From NCBI RefSeq assembly GCF_013410115.1, contig NZ_JACCCV010000001.1, positions 1,550,001 through 1,614,000 on the forward strand: a DNA stretch of 64,000 nucleotides, written 5' to 3'. Below the pieces are notes generated by a model. That model was not told where the DNA came from, did no database searches, and saw only the letters and a list, made by a program, of their open reading frames with translations. Both the position numbers and the translations under genes were made by a program. This document shows, in pieces, positions 33,308 to 42,498 of the stretch. The first letter of the stretch is position 1. Every line of letters starts with the position of its first letter. The DNA is from Tunturiibacter gelidiferens. GTDB taxonomy: Bacteria; Acidobacteriota; Terriglobia; Terriglobales; Acidobacteriaceae.

Positions 33308-35509
33308 CTATTTGGGAGGCGGCTGCTTCGACTCTGTTTTGGGTTGTGGGGGATGGGCGACTGGATGAGGAATAGGCTCGGGCTGCTCATGTGGACCGGC
33401 TGGGCGTCCGCTGCGCAGATTTTCGACCTGCTGTGGACCAAGAGGGCGGCCGGGGTCGGTCTTCTGTATGGCCTGTCGTTGCTGGACGAAGGTGGGTTGC
33501 GCGGGCGGGGGCTCGCTTCGGTTGATGAGCGGACGAGGTTGATCGACGGGCCGTGGCTGCGGCTTCGGTTGAGCGGCTTGCGCCGGAGGCTCGGGCTTCG
33601 GCTGGATGACCGGAGGTGGCGGCTGCGGTCTAGGTTGTGTTGCTTGCGCGGGCGGTTCGGGCCTTGATTGGTTGACGGGAGCCACGCTTTGCGGCTTCGG
33701 CTGGATGACAGGAGGTGGCGGCTGCGGTTTTGGTTGGGCCACTTGCACCGGAGGCTCGGGCTTTGGTTGGTTGATTGGAGCTACAGGTTGAGACCGTGGC
33801 GGGTTGGACTGGGCTGTGGGCTGTGCGGGTTGTGCCGGGACGGCGCGCGCGGGCTGGTTTGGAGTAGGTCGTTCTACGATTGCTTGTCGTTGAACGGGTG
33901 CGGGTGCGGGCTGCTGGATCGGTTTCTGGCCGCCGGGCAGAGGTTGGAGTTTGACTGCCTGCTGCTGTTGCGGGGTGAGGGTATGGACTGGGACGGGGTG
34001 GGCCTGGGCTCCGGGGACGGCCTGCGCAAGGCCAACGCGGGTTTGCAGGACGGGGCGTGCGAGGTTGACGGGAACGGCTCGGGCTGGGGCAGGCGCCACG
34101 ATCTCATGGGTGGGTGTGATCATGGGGTGGGGCATGACCTGAGCCTGGACGAGCTGCTTTGGATCTACGTGAACGGCTGCTGACGCTACCGGACGTCCGG
34201 CAGCGAAGGCGCGCTGGGGAACGACGGTGGTGGCGGCGGTGCGATTGACGTAGGTGATGTTGTTGATGGTGGTGTTGTTGACGGTTGTCTTGTTGATGTA
34301 GGTGTTGGTGGTGCGGTTGTTATAGATGTTGCGGATCTCGGTGTCGTTGCGGCTATAGATGTTGGTAACGTTGACGCGGTTCACGTAGCCGGGGCTCGCG
34401 TGATACCAGGGAACATAGGTTTCGCGCGGGCCGAGTGGGAACCATGCGGCGAGGCCACCTCCGTTGCCGCCGCCGAAGCCAACGCTAACGGAGAAGTTGG
34501 ATCCTCCGACGAAGGCTACCAGAGCTGGAGAGTAGACGGGACGCACGATGGTGGGGCCAGGGATCCATCCCCAGCGTCCGTTGAAGCTGGCCCAGCGGCC
34601 GTAGTGGAAGGGTGCGAATCCCCAGGGTTCGGCTTCGACCCAGGTCCAGCCCCAGGGGGCGATCCAGGCCCAGTGGCCGTTATGGTAGGGGGTCCAGCTG
34701 GCGTCGACGTTGCGGGGATACCAGACCTGACCGTAGTCCGATTGGGAGGACCATTCTCCATACTCCTGAAGGTCGCTGTATCCGATCATGTTTGGGTTGA
34801 CGTACTGCTGCTGGGCGGCGCGGTCGGCCATCTGGCGGCGGTCGCGATCCTGATCGAAGCGGTCGAGGTTGTCGCCTGGGGCGAGCTCAACATATTCGAC
34901 GTAGATGGGGTTGGAGCCGGTGAGGCGGAGGGCCTGGCCGGGATTGATGGCTTGAGAGAGATTGGGGCCGGTGGCTTCGGCCTCTCCGGAGTTGACGGTG
35001 ACGACGGTGGTGTCGTCCTGGGGGTAGCTGTCGATGCGTACGTCGCCTGGCCGGACGATGGTGATGGTGCCGTTAGGGGTATCGATTTCGATGGTGGCGC
35101 CGTTCTGGAGGTCCCAGCTGCGGATGTGGACGGAGCCCTGGGCGAGGCCGAGTTGGGCGACCTGATCGGTCATGCTGGTGAGGGAGAGGTCGGCACCGAG
35201 GCCCATGCGGATGGCGAGGGCGTCGCTTTGAAGTTCGGCGAAGCTGGAGTTGTCGACGTAGATGCGGTCGCCGTTGGTGAGGGGATAGTTGGTTTCGGCC
35301 TGGCTGAACTGATCGACGCCAGCGGGCTGGAGGGAGACGTTGCCTTGAAGGATGCTAAGGCGGGCGACGCGCTCGGGTGGGTCTGTGTTCTGAGGATAAT
35401 CCTGGGCATGCAGGGAGAGGGCAGAGAGGAGGGTGAGGACGAATGAGGCGATGATGCTCTGCTTGAAGAAGCCCCTAATGGTCGTACTACGTGTTTGTGG
35501 GGTTTTCAT
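33308..35509 (-). CDS. Secreted FecR-domain protein with WGW-rich middle and proline-rich tail (DUF6600-type)
   Basis: 733 residues from the ATG with GAGGAACG upstream. Signal peptide (about 5-35, ending LSLHAQD), then a FecR-like beta domain (about 45-200, ARLSILQGNVSLQPAGVDQF and GEAEATG). A Trp-rich module follows with NGHWAWIAPWGWTWVEAEPW and GRWASFNGRWGWIPG (about 270-330). An Asn/Thr-rich strand region (IRNIYNNRTTNTYINKTTVN) leads into a Pro/Gln tail of over 250 residues with imperfect repeats of QPKPQPPPPVIQPKP. It is exported and probably envelope-associated. The FecR likeness does not imply iron signalling here, as no sigma factor or receptor gene is near. Confidence 0.8.
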   Translation of the reverse strand: MKTPQTRSTTIRGFFKQSIIASFVLTLLSALSLHAQDYPQNTDPPERVARLSILQGNVSLQPAGVDQFSQAETNYPLTNGDRIYVDNSSFAELQSDALAIRMGLGADLSLTSMTDQVAQLGLAQGSVHIRSWDLQNGATIEIDTPNGTITIVRPGDVRIDSYPQDDTTVVTVNSGEAEATGPNLSQAINPGQALRLTGSNPIYVEYVELAPGDNLDRFDQDRDRRQMADRAAQQQYVNPNMIGYSDLQEYGEWSSQSDYGQVWYPRNVDASWTPYHNGHWAWIAPWGWTWVEAEPWGFAPFHYGRWASFNGRWGWIPGPTIVRPVYSPALVAFVGGSNFSVSVGFGGGNGGGLAAWFPLGPRETYVPWYHASPGYVNRVNVTNIYSRNDTEIRNIYNNRTTNTYINKTTVNNTTINNITYVNRTAATTVVPQRAFAAGRPVASAAVHVDPKQLVQAQVMPHPMITPTHEIVAPAPARAVPVNLARPVLQTRVGLAQAVPGAQAHPVPVHTLTPQQQQAVKLQPLPGGQKPIQQPAPAPVQRQAIVERPTPNQPARAVPAQPAQPTAQSNPPRSQPVAPINQPKPEPPVQVAQPKPQPPPPVIQPKPQSVAPVNQSRPEPPAQATQPRPQPPPPVIQPKPEPPAQAAQPKPQPRPVDQPRPLINRSEPPPAQPTFVQQRQAIQKTDPGRPLGPQQVENLRSGRPAGPHEQPEPIPHPVAHPPQPKTESKQPPPK

Positions 35510-35754
35510 GGTCGTTCCTCGATACTTCGGTTGTATGAACCCGGCTTTTCCCGGATGTTGTCGCCGACAATTGAAATTGGGTTGTAAAGTACTGGGCAAT
35601 CATAGATGGGAAACCCGGTCGCAGGATCGGAGAAGGCGCGGAAGTTGCTTGGATGGCGCGCCAGGGTAAGGGTTGCGTGACCACGGTTCGGTGCGGGTGG
35701 GAATTGACCGATTGCATTTAGAATCGGTGGATTGCCGTTTGTGAAGAGAGATGC

Positions 35755-36708
35755 ATGACTGAGATAGCTGGAAAGAAGCGCGCGCTGACGTTTCAAGAGC
35801 TGTTGTTTACGCTGCAGCGTTTTTGGGCAGATCGGGGTTGTGTGCTGCAGCAGCCTTACGATGTTGAGGTGGGCGCGGGGACGATGTCTCCGGATACGTT
35901 TTTGCGGGTGCTGGGGCCGAAGCCGGTGCGGATCGCTTATGCGCAGCCCTCGCGCAGGCCTGCGGATGGCCGGTATGGAGAGAATCCCAATCGGCTGTTT
36001 CGGCATACGCAGCTGCAGGTGATTCTGAAGCCGCCACCGGTACGGATTCAGGAGATGTATCTCGAGTCGCTGGTGGCGATTGGGATTGACTTGAAGGAAC
36101 ACGACATCAAGTTCGAAGAGGATAACTGGGAGTGGCCGGTGGGCGGCGCCTGGGGCGTGGGCTGGCAGGTGATGCTGGATGGGCTGGAGATTACGCAGTT
36201 CACGTACTTTCAGCAGTGCGGCGGGATGGATCTGGATCCGATCTCGGGAGAGATTACCTACGGTTTGGAACGGATCGCGGGGTTCCTGCAGGATGTGGAT
36301 TCGATCTACGACATTGTATGGGCGGTGGAGCCGGATACCGGGCGCAAGGTGACCTATGGCGAGATGCGGCTGGCCGAGGAGGAGCAGTTTTCGGCTTACA
36401 GCTTCGACTACGCGGATGTTGGGCGGCTTTGGGAGCATTTGAATTCGTATGAAGCGGAGTGTTTGGGACTGCTGTCGCAGGTGAAGGATTTTGGTGAGAT
36501 GGATGAGCTGAAGTTGAAGCGCTTTCCGGTGTTGGGCGCGTATGAGTTGGCGCTGAAGTGCTCGCATCTTTTCAATCTGCTGGATGCTCGCGGGGCGATC
36601 TCGGTGACGGAGCGCGTTGGAGTGATGGCGCGGATTCGGACGCTGGTAGTGGGAGTGGCGAAGGCGTATGCGGCGCAGGGTGAACGAGTCAGCGAGTTAG
36701 CAAGTTAG
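35755..36708 (+). CDS. glyQ: Glycyl-tRNA synthetase alpha subunit
   Basis: 317 residues. [20 protein letters not shown] and [20 protein letters not shown] near the start, then [20 protein letters not shown] and [20 protein letters not shown], are the class II catalytic signatures of GlyQ. It forms an alpha2-beta2 enzyme with GlyS and charges tRNA-Gly. Its last residues are encoded by an 8-bp tandem repeat that continues into the gap before glyS. It is divergent from the FecR-type gene across 245 bases. Confidence 0.96.
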   Translation: MTEIAGKKRALTFQELLFTLQRFWADRGCVLQQPYDVEVGAGTMSPDTFLRVLGPKPVRIAYAQPSRRPADGRYGENPNRLFRHTQLQVILKPPPVRIQEMYLESLVAIGIDLKEHDIKFEEDNWEWPVGGAWGVGWQVMLDGLEITQFTYFQQCGGMDLDPISGEITYGLERIAGFLQDVDSIYDIVWAVEPDTGRKVTYGEMRLAEEEQFSAYSFDYADVGRLWEHLNSYEAECLGLLSQVKDFGEMDELKLKRFPVLGAYELALKCSHLFNLLDARGAISVTERVGVMARIRTLVVGVAKAYAAQGERVSELAS

Positions 36709-36726
36709 CGAGTCAGCAAGTTAGCG
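36687..36726 (+). repeat. Five tandem copies of an 8-base unit AGTYAGCR at the glyQ/glyS junction
   Basis: AGTCAGCG, AGTTAGCA, AGTTAGCG, AGTCAGCA, AGTTAGCG. The glyQ stop (TAG) lies in the third unit and glyS starts 24 bases after the last unit. Confidence 0.9.
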
Positions 36727-36749
36727 ATTTGGAATTTTGCGAGAGTGTG

Positions 36750-38861
36750 ATGGCTGATTTTTTGTTTGAGATTGGTTTGGAAGAGGTCCCGGCGCGGATG
36801 ATAGCCGGGGCGCAGGCGGAGCTGGAGCAGCGCGTGGTGAAGATCCTGGAGCGCGAGCGCCTGATGAGGTCGGGCGCAGGGACGAAGAGCTTTGCTACGC
36901 CGCGACGGCTTGCGGTGTGGGTTGAGGGAGTTGCGGAGCAGCAGGAGGATGTGGCTGAGGAGTTGGTGGGACCCTCGGTGAAGGTGGCTTACAAGGATGG
37001 TGTGGCGACTCCGGCGGCAGTGGCATTCGCGAAGAAGGCTGGGGTGGAGGTTGCTGCACTGAAGACGATTACGAATGCCAAGGGGGAGTATCTTGCGGCG
37101 ACTTTAGTGAAGGCGGGACGCGAGGCGGCGGAGGTGATTGCTGCGGAGATGCCGAAGGAACTGGCTGGGATTTATTGGGCTAAGAATATGTACTGGCGCG
37201 CGGGGCGGCCGGAGCGATTTGTGAGGCCGGTGCGGTGGATGGTAGCGATGCTGGGTGAAAAGACGGTGCCGGTGGAGTTCGGCGGATATGTAGCTGGAAG
37301 TGTTACGTATGGGCACCGGGTCTTGTTTGGGGAGAAGGAGATTGTGCTGAAGGCTCCTGGGGACTACGAGGATGCGCTGCTGGGCGGCTTTGTGATTGCG
37401 GATGTGGAGGTACGGAGGCAGAGGATTCGGAAGGCTTTGGATAAGGTGACGCGGGCTGGTGATCCCAAGGGGTCGGGACTGCGGTGGCGCGAGGACCATG
37501 AGCTGGTGGATAAGCTGACGCAACTGACGGAGTGGCCTTCGGTGCTGATGGGTGGGTTTGAGAAGGAGTACCTGGCGCTGCCGGAGGAGGTTCTGGTGAC
37601 GGTGATGCGGGATCATCAGAACTACTTTGCAGTGGAGGATAAAAGTGGAAAGCTGGCTCCGCATTTTCTCGCGGTGCTGAATACAGAAGCCGATGAGGCT
37701 GGTGTCGCGGTGATTCGGCATGGCAATGAGCGGGTGCTGAGAGCGCGGTTCAATGACGCGCGGTTCTTCTGGGAGTTCGACCAGCGGGTGCCACTAAACG
37801 AGCGGTGTATGTTGCTCGAAAATGTGACCTTTCAGAAAGACTTGGGAAGTTATGCTGTGAAGACAGGTAAAGTACGGAAGGCTGCGGCCGCGCTTGCGGG
37901 ACGCGTCGTGGAACGCGGCTTGGAAGTGGATGTCCTAGCACTGGATCACGCGGCGCGATTAGCGAAAGCGGACCTCACGGCAGAGCTAGTGAAGGAGTTT
38001 ACGGAGCTGCAGGGCGTGGTGGGCGGCCTGTACGCACGGGCTCAGGGGTTTCCTGCGGCGGTGGGAGATGCGATATATGACCAGTACAAGCCTGAGTCGA
38101 TGGAAGATGGCGTACCTCGGACAACGGAAGGTGCGCTGCTGGCGATAGCAGATAAGGCGGATACGATTGCGGGGATGTTCGGGTTGGGATTGGAGCCTAC
38201 GGGGTCGAAAGATCCGTTTGCGCTGCGACGGGCGGCGAATGGGATTGTGAAGATTTTGGCCGAGACGAAGGTAACGCTGCCGTTGAAGCTGGATGAGATC
38301 GCGGAGATGGGTAGCTACGATGCTGCGGTGGTCGCGAAGATGCGAGGTTTTTTTGCGGAGAGGCTGGAGTTCTATCTAAAAGAGGCGCGCGGGCAGGCTT
38401 ATGACGTGGTGAAGGCTGCGTTGGCGGCTGGTGCGAGTGATGTTCGAGATGCGGTAGCGCGGGCAGAGGCGGTAACTGCGGTGCGCGGGTCGGATGATTT
38501 TGTTGCGGTGAGTTCGGCGTTCAAGCGGATGAAGAACATTCTTTCGCAGGCGAGGGAGAAGGGGATTTCAGCGGCGCGCGGTGTTGATGCTGCGCTCCTG
38601 ACGGAGCCAACAGAAAGGGCGTTGGCGGATAGGTCGGCGGAGTTGGCTGATCGCGTCTACACGCTGCGGGCGGAGAAGAGTTACAGGGCAGCGTTGGAGG
38701 AGATTGCTACGCTGCGGCCGCAGGTGGATGCGTTCTTCGAGGCGGTGATGGTGATGGCGCCCGATGAGGCAGTGCGGGCGAATCGGTTGGCGCTGCTCGA
38801 GAAGGTGCTCGGGGATTTTTCCGGGATCGCAGACTTTTCGGAGATTGTGATCGCCGGCTAG
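36750..38861 (+). CDS. glyS: Glycyl-tRNA synthetase beta subunit
   Basis: 703 residues from the ATG at 36750 with GAGAG upstream; seven extra residues are possible from 36729. MADFLFEIGLEEVPARMI is the standard start. HRVLFGE, MRDHQNYFAVED, RHGNERVLRARFNDARFFWE and the HD-like region ADKADTIAGMFGLG follow in family order. The length matches the usual 690-700. It provides tRNA binding for the GlyQ catalytic subunit. Its last four bases overlap a convergent small gene. Confidence 0.96.
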   Translation: MADFLFEIGLEEVPARMIAGAQAELEQRVVKILERERLMRSGAGTKSFATPRRLAVWVEGVAEQQEDVAEELVGPSVKVAYKDGVATPAAVAFAKKAGVEVAALKTITNAKGEYLAATLVKAGREAAEVIAAEMPKELAGIYWAKNMYWRAGRPERFVRPVRWMVAMLGEKTVPVEFGGYVAGSVTYGHRVLFGEKEIVLKAPGDYEDALLGGFVIADVEVRRQRIRKALDKVTRAGDPKGSGLRWREDHELVDKLTQLTEWPSVLMGGFEKEYLALPEEVLVTVMRDHQNYFAVEDKSGKLAPHFLAVLNTEADEAGVAVIRHGNERVLRARFNDARFFWEFDQRVPLNERCMLLENVTFQKDLGSYAVKTGKVRKAAAALAGRVVERGLEVDVLALDHAARLAKADLTAELVKEFTELQGVVGGLYARAQGFPAAVGDAIYDQYKPESMEDGVPRTTEGALLAIADKADTIAGMFGLGLEPTGSKDPFALRRAANGIVKILAETKVTLPLKLDEIAEMGSYDAAVVAKMRGFFAERLEFYLKEARGQAYDVVKAALAAGASDVRDAVARAEAVTAVRGSDDFVAVSSAFKRMKNILSQAREKGISAARGVDAALLTEPTERALADRSAELADRVYTLRAEKSYRAALEEIATLRPQVDAFFEAVMVMAPDEAVRANRLALLEKVLGDFSGIADFSEIVIAG

Positions 38862-39034
38862 GTTGTGATGAGCATGACGCCGAGCATGAAGAGAAAGACC
38901 GCGAAGAGGGAACCAAGTGGGATGAGGACACCTTCGCAGAGGCCGCTCCAGCGGCTGCGGTCGAGTAGACCGTCTTCAGCGCGATTGTTGGACTGGAAGG
39001 TTGGTGCTATTTCTTTCGATTCGATGTAGTTCAT
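38858..39034 (-). CDS. Small single-span membrane protein of unknown function
   Basis: 58 residues with AGGAAAACAAAG upstream of the ATG. A polar N-terminal half (MNYIESKEIAPTFQSNNRAE) ends in a C-terminal hydrophobic span (VLIPLGSLFAVFLFMLGVML), a tail-anchored layout. No family recognised. It is convergent with glyS, overlapping by 4 bases, and its leader contains a perfect 10-bp inverted repeat. Confidence 0.6.
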   Translation of the reverse strand: MNYIESKEIAPTFQSNNRAEDGLLDRSRWSGLCEGVLIPLGSLFAVFLFMLGVMLITT

Positions 39035-39062
39035 CTTTGTTTTCCTGTGCGAAGTGTCGCTG

Positions 39063-39125
39063 GCATCCGGCAAAACGTTCAGGCAGAGAATGCATTTGTC
39101 CTGCTTTGCATAAGATGCCGGATGC
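39063..39125 (-). promoter_or_regulatory. Leader hairpin upstream of the 58-aa membrane protein gene
   Basis: GCATCCGGCA (39063-39072) and TGCCGGATGC (39116-39125) are perfectly complementary, with a 43-base loop that holds a second pair (TGCAT and ATGCA). In the minus-strand transcript this stands 29-91 bases before the start codon. Confidence 0.45.
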
Positions 39126-39262
39126 GAGGTGCGAAGAAGGCAGCGCGGGCTGCCATTTCTTCGACGGCCGTGTTTGTTGCTCGTCATCATGCATGACGAA
39201 AACTGTTGACGGCAAGGGTAACGTGAAGGGGTGGAGCCTTGAATGACACTTCTTGGTGATGC

Positions 39263-39291
39263 GCTCAGAGCTGGAGTTGTACCAGCTCTGA
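39263..39291. terminator. Perfect 11-bp hairpin over the end of the GNAT gene
   Basis: CTCAGAGCTGG and CCAGCTCTGAG with a 7-base loop. It covers the last codons and the stop of the acetyltransferase gene. No T run follows in the minus direction, so termination is inferred only. Confidence 0.4.
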
Positions 39292-39957
39292 GTGGCGCCG
39301 GGGCAGGAAGGTGTCGTTCTGCGGGTTGTCTGGCGAGACGGGGAGCTCGCCGAGGGCCATCGCGGTCTCGTCGCAGGCATTGCGGCGGGAGCAGTGGATG
39401 CAGTCTTTGAGCACCTTGTCGTGCAGAGCTTGACGCTCGGTCACGTAGAAGTGGAAGTGTTTGAAGAAGGACGGGATGCGGGTGAAGAGGCAGACGCACC
39501 CGATGCCGCGAGCGTTGGCCTGACGCAGGAGTTCGTGGACGAGTTGGCCTCCTGCGCCACGGCCTTTGATGTCAGGGCGGACGACGATGGAGCGGATCTC
39601 GGCCAGGTGCGGGCCGTAGATGTGGAGGGCAGCACAGCCGAGGAACTGGTGCGTGTGGGTTTCGACGACGGTGAAGGTGCGGATGTTGGCGCAGACTTCA
39701 GCGTAGGAGCGGGGAAGGAGGGTGCCGTCGTGGGAGAGGCTCTCGATCAGCTGATGGATGGCGCGGGCGTCTTGCAACTGCGCCTTGCGCGTTCGCAGGA
39801 AGATGGTTTTGGGTTCGCTGCGGAGAGTGGTGGAGCGGGCTTGTGATGGGGCGATGCGCGAGCGCGGGAAGAGGGATGAGGCTGTGGGGATGATCGTTGT
39901 TGTCGGTAGGAAGGGGAACGGGGACGCCGGAGGTTCTAGTACAGGGGACAATGCCAT
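39265..39957 (-). CDS. GNAT-family N-acetyltransferase, N-acetylglutamate-synthase-like
   Basis: 230 residues. An N-terminal Pro/Ser-rich stretch of about 50 residues of doubtful role is followed by a GNAT fold. ARAIHQLIESLSHDGTLLPR and FLGCAALHIYGPHLAEIRSI lead to the acetyl-CoA loop VRPDIKGRGAGGQLVHELL, then CVCLFTRIPSFFKHFHFYVT. This resembles the C-terminal acetyltransferase domain of arginine-pathway enzymes, so N-acetylglutamate synthesis is possible. The true start may be further inside. It lies downstream of a small gene on the same strand. Confidence 0.78.
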   Translation of the reverse strand: MALSPVLEPPASPFPFLPTTTIIPTASSLFPRSRIAPSQARSTTLRSEPKTIFLRTRKAQLQDARAIHQLIESLSHDGTLLPRSYAEVCANIRTFTVVETHTHQFLGCAALHIYGPHLAEIRSIVVRPDIKGRGAGGQLVHELLRQANARGIGCVCLFTRIPSFFKHFHFYVTERQALHDKVLKDCIHCSRRNACDETAMALGELPVSPDNPQNDTFLPRRHSELVQLQL

Positions 39958-40044
39958 AGGACACTGCGCTTTTCTCTTTGAGGATCGTGGGGCCCGGGGC
40001 CGGTTGGTGAAGGTTTCGGGTTGAATTTCTGACGGAGGAGTGGC

Positions 40045-40269
40045 TTAGCTGCCGTAGTGGCGGCCTTCGCTCGAGGACTCCCATGGAATGGGGGCGAAGG
40101 TGCGCTGGAAGAAGGTGTTGTCGACGATGTAGCGCTCGCGGTTTTCGCCTTCGATGATCCAGTCGCCGGGATAGGCTTTGCGCTGTCCGGAGTCGGTAAG
40201 GATGAGGGTGGGGTGGAGGCACTGGGTGGCGTTTACGAGGAGCGGTCTGCGGGTGCGAAAGGTGTTCAT
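40045..40269 (-). CDS. Conserved small hypothetical protein
   Basis: 74 residues with AGGAGAG before the ATG. It contains KAYPGDWIIEGENRERYIVD, a pattern also seen in small phage-type proteins (PGDWI...G followed by an aromatic strand). No further phage gene is near. It precedes the acetyltransferase on the same strand by 87 bases and may share its transcript. Confidence 0.6.
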   Translation of the reverse strand: MNTFRTRRPLLVNATQCLHPTLILTDSGQRKAYPGDWIIEGENRERYIVDNTFFQRTFAPIPWESSSEGRHYGS

Positions 40270-40582
40270 CTAACTCTCCTGTCGGTCGTTGCTTCAGCCG
40301 ACTTTTATATTTCAGCACTGCGTTCGTAAAGAAGGCATAAGAGATTTCGATGAAGTTCGTAAAGATGTTCGTCTTTGTTTTCTGCGGTTCCTGGTGTTTT
40401 CGAGGGCTCTAAAAGCCGGTCTGGAATCTCTGGCACGGCTGAAGCGGATCTCTTGTTCCGGACGTCTGTTCTAGTAGTGAAGAGGCCTTTAGTGCTGGTC
40501 GATACGGAGCGAATCGCTACACCGTTGCTGGTGGCTTGTGGCCTATGCTGAAGGTGCGCTTTTTCCAGTGAGGGGATTACCA
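40270..40582. other. 313-base divergent intergenic region
   Basis: It holds the promoters of the small hypothetical gene (minus) and opgC (plus). I see no hairpin, repeat or RNA gene that I would call. Confidence 0.4.
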
Positions 40583-41764
40583 GTGACGCTCAGTAGTCCA
40601 AAGACGCAGAGGAGGCCGGAGTTGGATGCGCTGCGTGGGCTGTTCCTGGTGTGGATGACTTTCACCCATATGCCGACGCATTTCAGCGACTTCGTAAATC
40701 AGCCGGTTGGATTTGTGTCTTCGGCGGAGGGATTTGTGTTTCTGTCGGCGATGCTGGTGGGCACGGTCTATTTGCGAGACGCCTTGGAGGATGTGTCTGG
40801 TGTGATTGCGAGGTTGTGGCGGCGGACGTTGAAGATTTACGGCTATCACGTATTGATGCTGGCTTTCGCGTTTACTATTGCGGCTGCACTTGCGGCGAAG
40901 ACTCACCGGTCAGCGATTTACAACCTCATTAATTTTTATCTGGCTCATCCGAAGGTGGCGATACTTGGCGGAGTGCTGCTGATTTACTGCCCTCCTTTAT
41001 TGGATATTCTGCCGATGTATGTGATCTTCATGTTTCTGACGCCGATTTCGCTGGCGGTGGGTGTGCGTTATGGGTGGAGATGGGTGCTGGGGGGCAGCGC
41101 GGCGCTGTGGGTTTGGGCACAGTTCGGATTAAGGGAGCTGGTGCATGCGTGGATTGTCAGGGTGACCCATCTGCAGATTCCCTTGCAGGAGACCGGGGCG
41201 TTTAACCTGTTTGCGTGGCAGGGAGTGTGGATCGCAGGGCTGTGGCTGGGGGCAAAGAGCGCTCAGGGCGAGATGCCGTTGAAGAGGGTTCCGGGATATA
41301 TGGTGGCAGGGTGCGGGATGGTGTGCCTGTTTTTTCTTGGGGTGCGGCATCACTGGCTAGGGCCTGTGCTGACGCAGGAGTCGCTGGGCATTGGGCTGGA
41401 TAAGTGGCAGATTGGGCCGATGCGGGTGGTGAACCTGGCGGCGTTTCTAGTCGTCAGCTACTGGATGCGGCGGTATCTGGTGAAGCTGATCTCGGTTGAG
41501 CCGTTTCTGACACTGGGAAAGGCTTCACTGCAGGTGTTTTGCGCGCATGTGTTCTTTGTGTTTGTCGGGTTGACGTTGTTGTACGAAGACACTCCGCAGC
41601 TGCATGGTGCGCGAGCTTATGGGGTGCTGTCGCTGACCTTTGCAGGATTGATGCTGGTGGCGATGAGAGAGGCCAGGTTGCGCAGAGAGGCCAGGGCTGC
41701 TGCTGCGGCGGCGAAGAATGCGGCGGCACGGGGCGAGAGTGCAGTGACAGAGAGCGCTAGTTGA
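40583..41764 (+). CDS. opgC: OpgC-family membrane protein
   Basis: 393 residues from the GTG at 40583, which has AGGGGATT upstream; an earlier in-frame GTG at 40538 is not favoured. RPELDALRGLFLVWMTFTHM is the characteristic start, with SSAEGFVFLSAMLVGTVYLR next and about ten membrane spans. The tail is Ala/Arg-rich. OpgC proteins transfer acyl groups such as succinate to periplasmic glucans. No opgG/opgH gene lies in the window. It overlaps the convergent gene at 41757 by 8 bases. Confidence 0.85.
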   Translation: MTLSSPKTQRRPELDALRGLFLVWMTFTHMPTHFSDFVNQPVGFVSSAEGFVFLSAMLVGTVYLRDALEDVSGVIARLWRRTLKIYGYHVLMLAFAFTIAAALAAKTHRSAIYNLINFYLAHPKVAILGGVLLIYCPPLLDILPMYVIFMFLTPISLAVGVRYGWRWVLGGSAALWVWAQFGLRELVHAWIVRVTHLQIPLQETGAFNLFAWQGVWIAGLWLGAKSAQGEMPLKRVPGYMVAGCGMVCLFFLGVRHHWLGPVLTQESLGIGLDKWQIGPMRVVNLAAFLVVSYWMRRYLVKLISVEPFLTLGKASLQVFCAHVFFVFVGLTLLYEDTPQLHGARAYGVLSLTFAGLMLVAMREARLRREARAAAAAAKNAAARGESAVTESAS

Positions 41765-42461
41765 CGCGCTGCAGGCGGTCGATGAGCTTTTGGGCGAGGG
41801 GTTCGCCGGACTCGGTCCAGAGGAGACGGCTGCTGATGCCGCAGTTTTTTTCGACGGAGAGGGTGAAGGCTAACAGCATCTCTACGTTCTGCTGGATGTG
41901 TTTGGTGGCGGCTTCGTCGAGTTGCTCGTCTTCGAGGGTCTCGGCGAGCCAGGGGGTGTCGAGTCCGAAGTCGACGCGGATGTGGCCGTTCTGGTCGAAG
42001 CTGGCGTCGTCGAAGTTGGGGCCGAATCCGAGGATGCGAACGGTGGCAGGCTGGAGCTTCCAGAGGGGATCGAGGGCGGCGGATTCGTACTCCGGGTCGA
42101 TGTCGGAGTCGGGATCGATGTCGGGGTTGGGATAGTTGGGGTTCACCTCTGGGGACCAGAGCTTCCAGCGCATCTCGAACTCGTAGGCCATGTCGTCATG
42201 GAGCTGCTCGGTGGCTTCGGCGACGGCGTTTTCGATGATGGAGCCGGAGGTGTCCTGGTTTTCTTCGGCGCGGTCGTCGTTGACGTAGATACGCTGGTAG
42301 GTGGGGGCTTCGGTGAAGCTGATGGGGTAGACGCTGGCGGCCGCTACACGCTTTTCTCCGCTGATGAGCGCGAACTGGCGCATGACCGAGACCATGGTCG
42401 CTGGGAGGGTTTCGAAGCGGAAGTTGGGGAACCAGAGACTGAGGTAGAGCTGATCGGCCAT
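41757..42461 (-). CDS. Conserved hypothetical protein
   Basis: 234 residues, no signal peptide or membrane span. The start MADQLYLSLWFPNFRFETLP and ATVRILGFGPNFDDASFDQN are well formed; the middle carries an acidic Pro/Asp stretch (NPDIDPDSDIDPEYE). I do not recognise a family. Codon use matches the neighbours, and the frame is complete. It is divergent from the lpt operon; the 188-bp palindrome lies between them. Confidence 0.7.
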   Translation of the reverse strand: MADQLYLSLWFPNFRFETLPATMVSVMRQFALISGEKRVAAASVYPISFTEAPTYQRIYVNDDRAEENQDTSGSIIENAVAEATEQLHDDMAYEFEMRWKLWSPEVNPNYPNPDIDPDSDIDPEYESAALDPLWKLQPATVRILGFGPNFDDASFDQNGHIRVDFGLDTPWLAETLEDEQLDEAATKHIQQNVEMLLAFTLSVEKNCGISSRLLWTESGEPLAQKLIDRLQRVN

Positions 42462-42498
42462 GGTTCTAGTTTAGACCTTTTAGTTGTTTTGATGACTT

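Noticed and set aside
40045..40269. Small PGDW protein as a sign of prophage
   Set aside because: No integrase, capsid, tail or lysis gene is nearby.
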